Positions 1 through 6,484 of a stretch of 22,870 nt of DNA are shown here, in pieces. How positions within the stretch are numbered: position 1 is the first letter of the stretch; each line of letters starts with the position of its first letter. Source of the stretch: an uncultured Oscillibacter sp. (GTDB taxonomy: Bacteria > Bacillota > Clostridia > Oscillospirales > Oscillospiraceae); assembly GCA_900551885.1 (NCBI GenBank), contig URXS01000024.1, positions 1 through 22,870 on the forward strand, in the 5' to 3' direction. A program made the position numbers and the translations under genes. Under the pieces are notes generated by a model, which did no database searches, was not told the origin of the DNA, and saw nothing but the letters and a program-made list of their open reading frames with translations.

Positions 1-346
1 GTCCCAGCCGCAGGCGGCTCAGAGCCGGCAGCAACATCCGCAGCTCCGCCGTGTTACGGCAGCCGATCACCAACCGGGATGGCGCCTGCCGGGACTCCTT
101 CATCCGGGCCTTGGACAGGTCCGACAGCTTCAGGATCTCCCCTGCATACTGCGTGAACTGGAAGCCCTCCTGGGTCAGTCGGACACTCTTGCTGGTACGG
201 TGGAACAGCTTCACTCCCAGTTCATCTTCCAAGGCGTTGATCTGGTGACTGACGGCGGGTTGCGTGATACGCAGGTGCTCCGCAGCCCGGGAGAAGTTCA
301 AAAAGTTGGCCACCGCCATAAAGCACTCCAACTGTGTGGTATTCAC
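1..346 (-). CDS. LysR-family transcriptional regulator, N-terminal part (cut by left edge)
   Basis: DNA-binding regulator of the LysR type. The 115 visible residues begin MNTTQLECFMAVANFLNFSR and hold the complete N-terminal winged helix-turn-helix: AAEHLRITQPAVSHQI at about residues 20-36 is the recognition region, followed by LEDELGVKLFHR and the linker helix. The start is GTG at 346-344, chosen because a GGAGGT sits 8 bases upstream (355-360) and the LysR N-terminus aligns there. The start of the effector-binding domain is visible (about residue 90 onward) but the rest lies outside the window, so the inducer cannot be guessed. The gene is divergent from the marR-ABC operon with a spacer of about 170 bp. 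LysR genes often control a divergent neighbour, but here the neighbour has its own MarR, so the target may be LysR itself or something further left. Family call is firm; role is unknown. Confidence 0.93.
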   Translation of the reverse strand, partial: MNTTQLECFMAVANFLNFSRAAEHLRITQPAVSHQINALEDELGVKLFHRTSKSVRLTQEGFQFTQYAGEILKLSDLSKARMKESRQAPSRLVIGCRNTAELRMLLPALSRLRLG

Positions 347-401
347 GAATACGTACCTCCCTGCGGCAGACTCTTCCCAACTGGAAGAATCCAATTTAAC
401 G

Positions 402-416
402 ATAAAAGTCTTTTAT
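402..416. promoter_or_regulatory. Inverted repeat ATAAAAG-T-CTTTTAT, candidate regulator site
   Basis: Perfect 7-base arms around one central base, lying between lysR and its proposed -10. AT-rich dyads of this kind next to a LysR gene are often its autoregulatory site, but this one has no T-N11-A spacing that I can prove. It would overlap or lie just downstream of the lysR -10, as expected for a repressor-type site. Confidence 0.35.
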
Positions 417-418
417 AG

Positions 419-447
419 AATATAGCATATTTGAATTTCACAGGCAA
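419..447 (-). promoter_or_regulatory. Candidate lysR promoter
   Basis: Read on the minus strand: -35 TTGCCT (442-447), 17-base spacer, -10 TATATT (419-424). The -35 abuts that of the opposing marR promoter, so the two would be arranged back to back. An alternative -10 (TATAAA, 412-417) also exists, so the exact start is uncertain. Confidence 0.4.
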
Positions 448-465
448 GATACTTTGTGCTATAAA
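437..465 (+). promoter_or_regulatory. Promoter of the marR-ABC exporter operon
   Basis: -35 TTCACA (437-442), spacer of exactly 17, -10 TATAAA (460-465); each box matches the sigma-A consensus at 5 of 6 positions. The predicted start near 472 gives a short leader of about 45 nt before the marR ATG at 518. Confidence 0.7.
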
Positions 466-488
466 CAATAAGGTACGAAACCATTTCA

Positions 489-504
489 TTCCAAACTAAT
501 GGAA
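489..504. promoter_or_regulatory. Inverted repeat TTCCA-N6-TGGAA, candidate MarR operator
   Basis: A perfect 5+5 dyad in the leader, between the predicted transcription start and the marR ribosome binding site. Binding there by the MarR product would give simple autorepression of the exporter operon. A direct repeat CGAAACC (477-483, 511-517) flanks it. Placement is suggestive only; no binding evidence exists. Confidence 0.35.
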
Positions 505-517
505 AAGAGGCGAAACC

Positions 518-988
518 ATGACAGCGGCGGAACAACGCCAAATCCTCCGGGAAAATCGGTGGATCTGCGTACAGATGGAGCAGTATGTCAATCGCTGTCT
601 GGCACCAGTGGGACTGACCGCCATCCAGGCCTATATTCTGCTGTACATTCTGCGCCACTCGGACCAGGGTACTTCCCTGACTGCCATCCACCGGGAGTTC
701 GGCTATTCCATGCCCACCCTTTCGGGGATGCTGAAGCGACTGCGGAGCAAGGGATATGTGCGGGTGGAACACTGCGACGGCGATGACCGGCGCAAGCTGC
801 TCTTCGGCACGGAGAAGGGTCAGCAGGTACATACGTACCTGGACCGCAGCATCCGCCGCGTCCAGGATCGGCTCTGCGACCACTTTACTCAGGAGGAACT
901 GGACACGCTGTCTCATCTCCAGGGCAAAATGTTGGAAAACCTCTCGGCCCTGCGGGAGCAAACTGAAAAGGAGGAAATAAAATCTTGA
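518..988 (+). CDS. MarR-family transcriptional regulator
   Basis: A 156-residue winged-helix regulator, first gene of an operon with two ABC exporter subunits. Residues about 33-105 form the MarR core: LTAIQAYILLYIL helix, then LTAIHREFGYSMPTLSGML (the helix-turn-helix) and a wing with DGDDRRKLLFGTEKG, the usual D-x-R wing pattern. The long C-terminal helix with HLQGKMLENLSAL fits the dimerisation region. Start: ATG at 518 with AGAGG 7 bases before it. The last codons overlap the next gene by four bases (TTGA). By analogy with MarR-controlled exporters of Firmicutes it most likely represses this operon and releases it when a transported drug or metabolite binds. The ligand is unknown. Confidence 0.93.
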   Translation: MTAAEQRQILRENRWICVQMEQYVNRCLAPVGLTAIQAYILLYILRHSDQGTSLTAIHREFGYSMPTLSGMLKRLRSKGYVRVEHCDGDDRRKLLFGTEKGQQVHTYLDRSIRRVQDRLCDHFTQEELDTLSHLQGKMLENLSALREQTEKEEIKS

Positions 989-2724
989 GAACTGTATTGC
1001 GGCAGCTCGGGCGTTTCCGGCGGGACGCCCTGATGTGTGTGGGCCTGACCACTCTGGAAGTGGTCGTGGATATCCTGCTGCCTTTTATCACCGCCCTGAT
1101 TATCGATCGGGGGCTGGAAGCCGGAGATCTCTCTGCCGTCTATCGTTACGGTGCGATCATGGTATTGATGGCATTCTTTGGCCTGCTGTTCGGCGCCGCT
1201 GCCGGACGCCACGCCGCCAGAGCCTCCTCGGGCCTGGCTGCCAATCTGCGCCAAGCCATTTACGCCAACATCCAGACCTTCTCCTTCTCCAATATCGACA
1301 AGTTCAGCGTACCGGGTCTGGTGACCCGTATGACCACCGATATCACAAACGTGCAAAATGCCTTCATGATGGTAATCCGGGTAGCAGTCCGTTCTCCGCT
1401 GACGCTGGTGTTCAGCTATGCCATGTGCCTGATCATCAGTCCCAAGCTGAGCCTCACCTTCCTGATCGCGGTGGTATTCCTGGTGGTGGTACTGGGCGCC
1501 ATTATGGTGGTCACCATGAAAATTTTCACCCAGGTCTTCCACCGGTACGATGACCTGAACGCCAGTGTTCAGGAGAACGTCTCCGCCATCCGGGTGGTGA
1601 AGGCCTTTGTCCGGGAGAATTACGAAAATGACAAGTTTTCCAAAGCCGCGCAGGGGCTCTACCGCCTGTCGGTAAAAGCGGAGGGTCTGCTGGCCTTCAA
1701 CAACCCCGCCATGATGACAGCAGTATATTTCTGCATCATCATGGTCTCCTGGCTGGGATCCCACTTCATCGTGGGCGGTTCCATGACCTCCGGCGAGCTG
1801 ACCAGCCTGTTCAGCTACGTCATGAGTCTGCTGATGAGCCTGATGATGCTGTCCATGGTGGTGGTGATGATCTCCATGTCCGCCGCCAGCGTCCGCCGGA
1901 TCTGTGAGGTACTGGAGGAGACTCCGGACCTGGCGGAGCCGGATGAACCGGTGACAGAAGTGGCAGATGGTGCCATCGACTTTGACCACGTCACATTCTC
2001 CTACAAGCACGGCAGCGGCAAAAACGCCCTCACCGACATCGATCTCCATATCCACTCGGGGGAAACCATCGGCATCATCGGTGGCACCGGCTCCGGTAAG
2101 AGCAGCCTGGTGAACCTGATCTGCCGCCTCTATGACGTGGATGAAGGTACCGTGAAGGTCGGCGGCGTGGATGTGCGCCAGTATGACATGGAGGTTCTGC
2201 GCAACCAGGTATCCGTGGTTTTGCAAAAGAACACCCTGTTCTCAGGCACGATCCTGGACAATCTCCGCTGGGGCAATCCGGAGGCCACGGACGCGGAATG
2301 CGTGGAGGCCTGCCAGGCCGCCTGCGCCGACGAATTCATTGACCGTCTGCCAGATGGCTACCACACCGTCATCCAACGAGGCGGCTCCAACGTCTCCGGT
2401 GGCCAGAAGCAGCGGCTGTGCATTGCCAGAGCCCTGCTGAAAAAGCCCAAGGTGCTGATCCTGGATGACTCCACCTCCGCTGTGGACACCGCCACTGACG
2501 CCCGCATTCGGGAGGCCTTTGCCCGGAAGATCCCCGGTACCACCACGCTCATCATCGCCCAGCGAATCTCCAGCGTGGAGCACGCCGACCGGATTCTGGT
2601 GCTGGACGGCGGCCGGATTGACGGCTTCGATACCCATGAAAATCTGCTTCAGTCCAATGCCATCTACCGGGAGATCTATGACTCCCAGGTCAAGGGTGGC
2701 GGCGACTTCGACCAGCCCGCCTGA
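985..2724 (+). CDS. ABC exporter half-transporter, degenerate-site subunit (permease fused to ATPase)
   Basis: A 579-residue type-I (ABCB-like) half-transporter: six-helix membrane domain (about 1-310), then a nucleotide-binding domain. Visible motifs: Walker A GGTGSGKSS (366-374, K372), intact signature VSGGQ (470-474), Walker B LILDD with Asp495 where the catalytic Glu should be, and Gln526 in place of the switch His (IIAQR). These two substitutions with a good signature are the hallmark of the degenerate-site partner in heterodimeric exporters (TM287, LmrC, BmrC type). The start is TTG at 985, with GGAGGA nine bases upstream and a four-base overlap with the marR stop, implying translational coupling. 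It should pair with the next gene product to pump drugs, lipids or peptides out across the cytoplasmic membrane. The substrate is unknown. Confidence 0.95.
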   Translation: MRTVLRQLGRFRRDALMCVGLTTLEVVVDILLPFITALIIDRGLEAGDLSAVYRYGAIMVLMAFFGLLFGAAAGRHAARASSGLAANLRQAIYANIQTFSFSNIDKFSVPGLVTRMTTDITNVQNAFMMVIRVAVRSPLTLVFSYAMCLIISPKLSLTFLIAVVFLVVVLGAIMVVTMKIFTQVFHRYDDLNASVQENVSAIRVVKAFVRENYENDKFSKAAQGLYRLSVKAEGLLAFNNPAMMTAVYFCIIMVSWLGSHFIVGGSMTSGELTSLFSYVMSLLMSLMMLSMVVVMISMSAASVRRICEVLEETPDLAEPDEPVTEVADGAIDFDHVTFSYKHGSGKNALTDIDLHIHSGETIGIIGGTGSGKSSLVNLICRLYDVDEGTVKVGGVDVRQYDMEVLRNQVSVVLQKNTLFSGTILDNLRWGNPEATDAECVEACQAACADEFIDRLPDGYHTVIQRGGSNVSGGQKQRLCIARALLKKPKVLILDDSTSAVDTATDARIREAFARKIPGTTTLIIAQRISSVEHADRILVLDGGRIDGFDTHENLLQSNAIYREIYDSQVKGGGDFDQPA

Positions 2725-2740
2725 AAGGAGGAATCTCTGC

Positions 2741-4627
2741 ATGAATGAAACCGCTTCCCGGCGGGGCCCGGGTGCTGTGCTGAACCGGGTCCTGCGCTAT
2801 ATGCTCCACTCTTACAAGCTGCCCTTCGTACTGGTGGTTTGCTGCATCCTGTTGTCGGCCACGGCCACGGTGGTGGCCGCCACCTTCCCCCAGACCCTGG
2901 TGGATGACTACGTGGTCCCCATGCTCTCCGGCGGCGCCGACGACTTCGGCGGCCTGGCCGTCGCCCTGGTGCAGCTTGCCCTTCTGATGGCGGTGGGCGT
3001 TGTGGCCTCCTACGGCTACAACCGCCTGATGGTCACCATCGGTCAAGGCACCATGTTGCGGCTGCGGCGGGACCTGTTTCACCGGATGGAATCCCTGCCT
3101 ATCAAGTACTTCGACACCCATGCCCATGGTGACATCATGTCCGTCTACACCAACGACGTGGATACCCTGCGCCAGCTTCTGAGCCAGAGCATTCCCCAGA
3201 TCATCAATTCTGGTGTCACTATGGTGGCCACTTTTATTACTATGTTGGTCTTAAATCCACTTTTGACCGTTATTTCCATCCTCACCGCTGTGGTAATGCT
3301 GCTGGTGACGGCACGCCTCTCCCGTCTGTCCGGCAAATACTACATCCAGCAACAGAAGAACCTGGGCATCGTGGACGGCTTCATCGAGGAGATGCTGGAC
3401 GGTCAGAAAGTGGTCAAAGTCTTCTGCCACGAAGAGGCCGCCAAGGCGGACTTTCAGAAGGTCAATGAAGCTCTGCGGGAGAGCGCCGACAAAGCCAACC
3501 GCTACGCCAATCTCCTGATGCCCATCAACGCCAACATTGGCTGGCTCAGTTACGCCTTCATGGCCATTCTGGGCGCTATTCTGGGCATCCACGGTCTGGC
3601 CGGAGTAACACTGGGCACCGTCATCACCTTCGTAGGCCTCAACAAGAGCTTCACACAGCCCATCACCCAGGTCAGCATGCAGGTGAACTTCGTTGTCACC
3701 GCCGCAGCCGGTGCTTCCCGTGTTTTTGATCTCATGGATCAGGAGCCGGAGGCAGACCAGGGTTATGTGGAGCTGGTCAACGCCAAAGAGGGGGCCGACG
3801 GCCAAATGTCCGAGTCGGAGCAGCGCACCAACGTCTGGGCCTGGAAGCACCCCCACAAGGCCGATGGCACCGTTACCTACACCAAGCTGGAAGGCAGTGT
3901 GGTTTTCGACGGCGTGGATTTTGGCTACGACGAAAATAAGCTGGTCCTCCACGACATCAGCCTCTGGGCCAAACCGGGGCAGAAGATCGCCTTCGTGGGC
4001 GCCACCGGCGCCGGAAAAACCACCATCACCAACCTCATCAACCGCTTCTACGACATTGCCGATGGTAAAATCCGCTACGATGGCATCAACATCAACAAGA
4101 TCAAGAAACCGGATCTGCGGCGGTCCCTGGGCATCGTTCTACAGGACACCCACCTGTTCACCGGTACAGTCATGGAGAATATCCGCTACGGCAACCTGGA
4201 TGCCACAGATGAAGAGTGCGTGGCCGCCGCCCAACTGGCCAACGCCGACAGCTTCATCCGCCGCCTGCCGGACGGATATGACACCCTCCTCACCGGCGAC
4301 GGAGCCAATCTCTCCCAGGGTCAGCGGCAACTGTTGGCCATTGCCCGTGCCGCCGTGGCGGACCCGCCGGTGCTGATTCTGGACGAAGCCACCAGCTCCA
4401 TTGACACCCGGACGGAAAAGCTGGTACAGGACGGCATGGATGCCCTGATGACCGGCCGTACCACCTTCGTCATCGCGCACCGGCTCTCCACGGTCCGCAA
4501 TGCCGACTGCATCATGGTCATGGAGCAGGGCCGCATCATTGAACGTGGCACCCATGACGAGCTGATCGAAAAAAAGGGCAAATACTACCAGCTCTACACT
4601 GGAAACTTCGCGGAGGAATCCGCCTGA
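2741..4627 (+). CDS. ABC exporter half-transporter, consensus-site subunit (permease fused to ATPase)
   Basis: A 628-residue partner of the preceding gene. Membrane helices occupy about 25-320, and the ATPase domain has Walker A GATGAGKTT (420-428, K426), LSQGQ signature (524-528; Gln instead of the first Gly), Walker B LILDE with catalytic Glu549, and switch His580 (VIAHR). The good Walker B/His together with an altered signature is exactly complementary to the first subunit, so the dimer would have one competent ATP site and one degenerate site. A polar insert of about 50 residues (roughly 340-390) lengthens the linker between the membrane and ATPase domains. Start: ATG at 2741 with AAAGGAGG about nine bases upstream; the in-frame stretch before it back to 2465 lies inside the preceding gene and has no suitable ribosome binding site. 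The gene is 16 bases after its partner. Confidence 0.95.
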   Translation: MNETASRRGPGAVLNRVLRYMLHSYKLPFVLVVCCILLSATATVVAATFPQTLVDDYVVPMLSGGADDFGGLAVALVQLALLMAVGVVASYGYNRLMVTIGQGTMLRLRRDLFHRMESLPIKYFDTHAHGDIMSVYTNDVDTLRQLLSQSIPQIINSGVTMVATFITMLVLNPLLTVISILTAVVMLLVTARLSRLSGKYYIQQQKNLGIVDGFIEEMLDGQKVVKVFCHEEAAKADFQKVNEALRESADKANRYANLLMPINANIGWLSYAFMAILGAILGIHGLAGVTLGTVITFVGLNKSFTQPITQVSMQVNFVVTAAAGASRVFDLMDQEPEADQGYVELVNAKEGADGQMSESEQRTNVWAWKHPHKADGTVTYTKLEGSVVFDGVDFGYDENKLVLHDISLWAKPGQKIAFVGATGAGKTTITNLINRFYDIADGKIRYDGININKIKKPDLRRSLGIVLQDTHLFTGTVMENIRYGNLDATDEECVAAAQLANADSFIRRLPDGYDTLLTGDGANLSQGQRQLLAIARAAVADPPVLILDEATSSIDTRTEKLVQDGMDALMTGRTTFVIAHRLSTVRNADCIMVMEQGRIIERGTHDELIEKKGKYYQLYTGNFAEESA

Positions 4628-4662
4628 TATGCAAGTCGCCCCACTGTGGGACAGAGGGCAAA

Positions 4663-4696
4663 AACAGGGCCGGAGGCATATGCCTCCGGCCCTGTT
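4663..4696 (-). terminator. Intrinsic terminator of argH (perfect 17+17 palindrome)
   Basis: A perfect palindrome centred at 4679/4680 with a GGGCCGGAGGCA arm. On the minus strand it is followed by TTTTT, so it terminates argH transcripts. On the plus strand the following bases are CGCAG, so for the ABC operon it would be a weaker, U-poor stop. Its central 28 bp recur after the SLH gene. Confidence 0.85.
4666..4693. repeat. 28-bp palindromic repeat, copy 1 of 2 (copy 2 at 6432-6459)
   Basis: The two 28-base palindromes differ at one central base (T versus A at the 14th position) and share both arms, AGGGCCGGAGGCA and its complement. Each lies at the 3' end of a minus-strand gene, so they work as terminators. 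Near-identity over 28 bases suggests either a family of dispersed terminator elements in this genome or a local duplication. Confidence 0.85.
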
Positions 4697-4724
4697 CGCA
4701 GTGGTCGTTTTCATTTGCGGTGAT

Positions 4725-4766
4725 CTAAAAGAGGCACCACAGAATGACGCCAAACCAAGAGCAAGT
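4725..4766 (-). pseudogene. Possible relic of an SLH-gene 3' end
   Basis: Translated on the minus strand this stretch gives T-C-S-W-F-G-V-I-L-W-C-L-F-stop. The intact SLH gene nearby ends with TRAQFAVILWRFYQ before its last residues. Six of 13 residues match, and about 30 of 45 bases, with most differences being transitions. A further upstream F-P-G also recalls the F-N-P-T-G motif of SLH repeats. The relic sits about 30 bases before a hairpin almost identical to the one after the intact gene. The match is short and could be chance; no ribosome binding site or open frame survives. Confidence 0.35.
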
Positions 4767-4823
4767 TCACCCAGGAAATATTGGGCCCTCATCGGGCACA
4801 CAATGTCTCCCTTTTCCCGGCTC

Positions 4824-6212
4824 TCAGCCCAGGTTCAAACTCTCCAGCCACTCCCGGCCCACGGCGATCTGCCGCCGCACCTCCGCCGGGGCGGTGCCGC
4901 CAAAGGACATCCTGGCATCCACGCAGGATTTGATGCTGATATCCCCCAAGGACTCCGGGGTCACCCGGCTGTCAATGGCAGCCAGGTCCTCCGCCGTCAG
5001 ATCCTCAAAATCGCAGCCCTTGGTCTCACAGGTCTTTACCATATGCCCCACGATGGAGTGAGCCTCCCGGAACGGGATTCCCTGCTTGGCCAGGTGTTCG
5101 GCAATGTCGGTGGCATTGAGGAAGCCCTTGCCCAACTGTTTTTCGATCTGGTCCATGCGGAACTCGGTTTTGTCCAGCATCTTGGCAAAGATATCGATAC
5201 TGGCCTTCCAGGTGTCCACGGCGTCGAACAGGCTCTCCTTGTCCTCCTGGAAGTCCTTGTTGTAGGCCAGGGGTGTGCCCTTCATCACCGTCAAAAGCTG
5301 CATCAGGTCGCCATAGACCCGGCCTACCTTGCCCCGAATCAGCTCTGCCATGTCGGGGTTCTTCTTCTGGGGCATGATGCTGCTGCCAGTGCAGAAGCTG
5401 TCATCAATGGCAATATAGGAGAACTCTGAGGAGTTCCACCATGCAAATTCCTCTGCCCAGCGGGACAGGTGCATCATGGAGATGGAGGCGTCGCTGAGAA
5501 ACTCCAGGCTGTAGTCCCGGTCGCTGACTCCATCCATGGCGTTCTCACAGGGGGCGGCAAAGCCCAACAGGCGGCTGGTCAGGTACCGGTCGATGGGCAT
5601 GGTGGTGCCTGCCAGGGCGCAGGAGCCCAGGGGGTTGTAATCCATCCGCTCCAGGGTATCAATGAGGCGCTGGATGTCCCGCTTGAACATCTGGAAGTAG
5701 GCCATAAACACGAAGCCCAGGGTGATGGGCTGGGCGTGCTGGAGGTGGGTGAACCCCACAGTGATCTGGTCGGCATACTTCTCCGCCTTCTCCAGGATGA
5801 CGCTCTCCAGGCAGCAAAGGCTGTTCAGAATTTCGTGAATCTCTTTTTTCAGATACAGGCGGCCGTCCACCTGGCACTGGTCGTTACGGCTGCGGGCCGT
5901 ATGGAGCTTCTTGCCCACCTCACCGATTCGGGCGATCAGGCGACTCTCCACACCCATGTGGATGTCCTCGTCCTCCACAGTGAAGGTGATCTTACCGCTG
6001 GCGATGTCCTTACGGATCTCCTCCAACCCAGCCACGATCTGGTCCCGCTCTGCCTCCGTGACGATGCCCTGTTTTGCCAGCATGGTCACATGGGCAATGC
6101 TGCCGTCAATATCTTCATTATACATTCTCTGATCAAAAAAGATGGAGGCATTGTACTGCTTCACAATGTCGTCCATATCCTTTTCAAATCTTCCGCCCCA
6201 CAAGCTGGCCAT
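4824..6212 (-). CDS. argH: Argininosuccinate lyase
   Basis: Cytoplasmic enzyme that splits argininosuccinate into arginine and fumarate, the last step of arginine synthesis. The 462 residues match the usual family length. Visible landmarks are the N-terminal LWGGRF, HTARSRND (104-111), HLQHAQP with the conserved His159 (156-162), and the fumarase/aspartase-superfamily signature GSSIMPQKKNP (276-286), which carries the mobile catalytic serine loop. Start: ATG at 6212 with AAGGAG about nine bases upstream. It is a single-gene unit: promoter at 6331-6359, terminator at 4663-4696, and no argG or other arginine gene beside it in this window. No missing motifs; the protein looks fully functional. 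Confidence 0.98.
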   Translation of the reverse strand: MASLWGGRFEKDMDDIVKQYNASIFFDQRMYNEDIDGSIAHVTMLAKQGIVTEAERDQIVAGLEEIRKDIASGKITFTVEDEDIHMGVESRLIARIGEVGKKLHTARSRNDQCQVDGRLYLKKEIHEILNSLCCLESVILEKAEKYADQITVGFTHLQHAQPITLGFVFMAYFQMFKRDIQRLIDTLERMDYNPLGSCALAGTTMPIDRYLTSRLLGFAAPCENAMDGVSDRDYSLEFLSDASISMMHLSRWAEEFAWWNSSEFSYIAIDDSFCTGSSIMPQKKNPDMAELIRGKVGRVYGDLMQLLTVMKGTPLAYNKDFQEDKESLFDAVDTWKASIDIFAKMLDKTEFRMDQIEKQLGKGFLNATDIAEHLAKQGIPFREAHSIVGHMVKTCETKGCDFEDLTAEDLAAIDSRVTPESLGDISIKSCVDARMSFGGTAPAEVRRQIAVGREWLESLNLG

Positions 6213-6300
6213 CTACTCTTGCTCCTTCCCTGTATTCGCGTTTTTTCGGAAGCGTTCTTCCAGTCAAACCCTTCAAATTCTCTGACAAGCACACTTTTGG

Positions 6301-6330
6301 GATGCATTGCCGGCTCTTTCAGCTTGCATC
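6301..6330 (-). promoter_or_regulatory. Inverted repeat at the start of the argH leader
   Basis: GATGCA and TGCATC (6301-6306, 6325-6330) bracket a partly self-complementary interior just downstream of the argH -10. It could be an operator over the transcription start or a 5' stabilising hairpin. It does not resemble an ArgR box that I can recognise. Confidence 0.3.
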
Positions 6331-6359
6331 ATCATACGACAGATCTGGCGGGCCGTCAA
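6331..6359 (-). promoter_or_regulatory. argH promoter
   Basis: Minus strand: -35 TTGACG (6354-6359), 17-base spacer, -10 TATGAT (6331-6336); both boxes match consensus at 5 of 6. The predicted start near 6324 leaves a leader of about 110 nt before the argH ATG. I find no T-box or other known riboswitch in that leader. Confidence 0.75.
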
Positions 6360-6431
6360 TCAGTTCGCCGTAAATTCTCCCATTTATCCCCGGACACCCG
6401 CAGGTCGTGTTTCCATTTCCGCTCCACAAAG

Positions 6432-6459
6432 AGGGCCGGAGGCAAATGCCTCCGGCCCT
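6432..6459 (-). terminator. Terminator hairpin after the SLH gene (repeat copy 2)
   Basis: 13-base perfect arms (6432-6444, 6447-6459) with a two-base centre, 25 bases past the SLH stop codon. The following minus-strand bases are CTTTGTGG, a short U-run, so termination efficiency may be moderate. It also insulates the argH promoter just downstream. Confidence 0.75.
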
Positions 6460-6484
6460 TTCCCTTGCGTCTCTGGGATTTGAT

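Noticed and set aside
913..2226. Long minus-strand frame opposite the first ABC gene
   Set aside because: His/Gln/Gly-rich antisense translation with no motif or start signal; the plus strand carries the ABC motifs.
2465..2740. Upstream extension of the second ABC subunit
   Set aside because: It overlaps the end of the first subunit in another frame; ATG 2741 has an ideal ribosome binding site.
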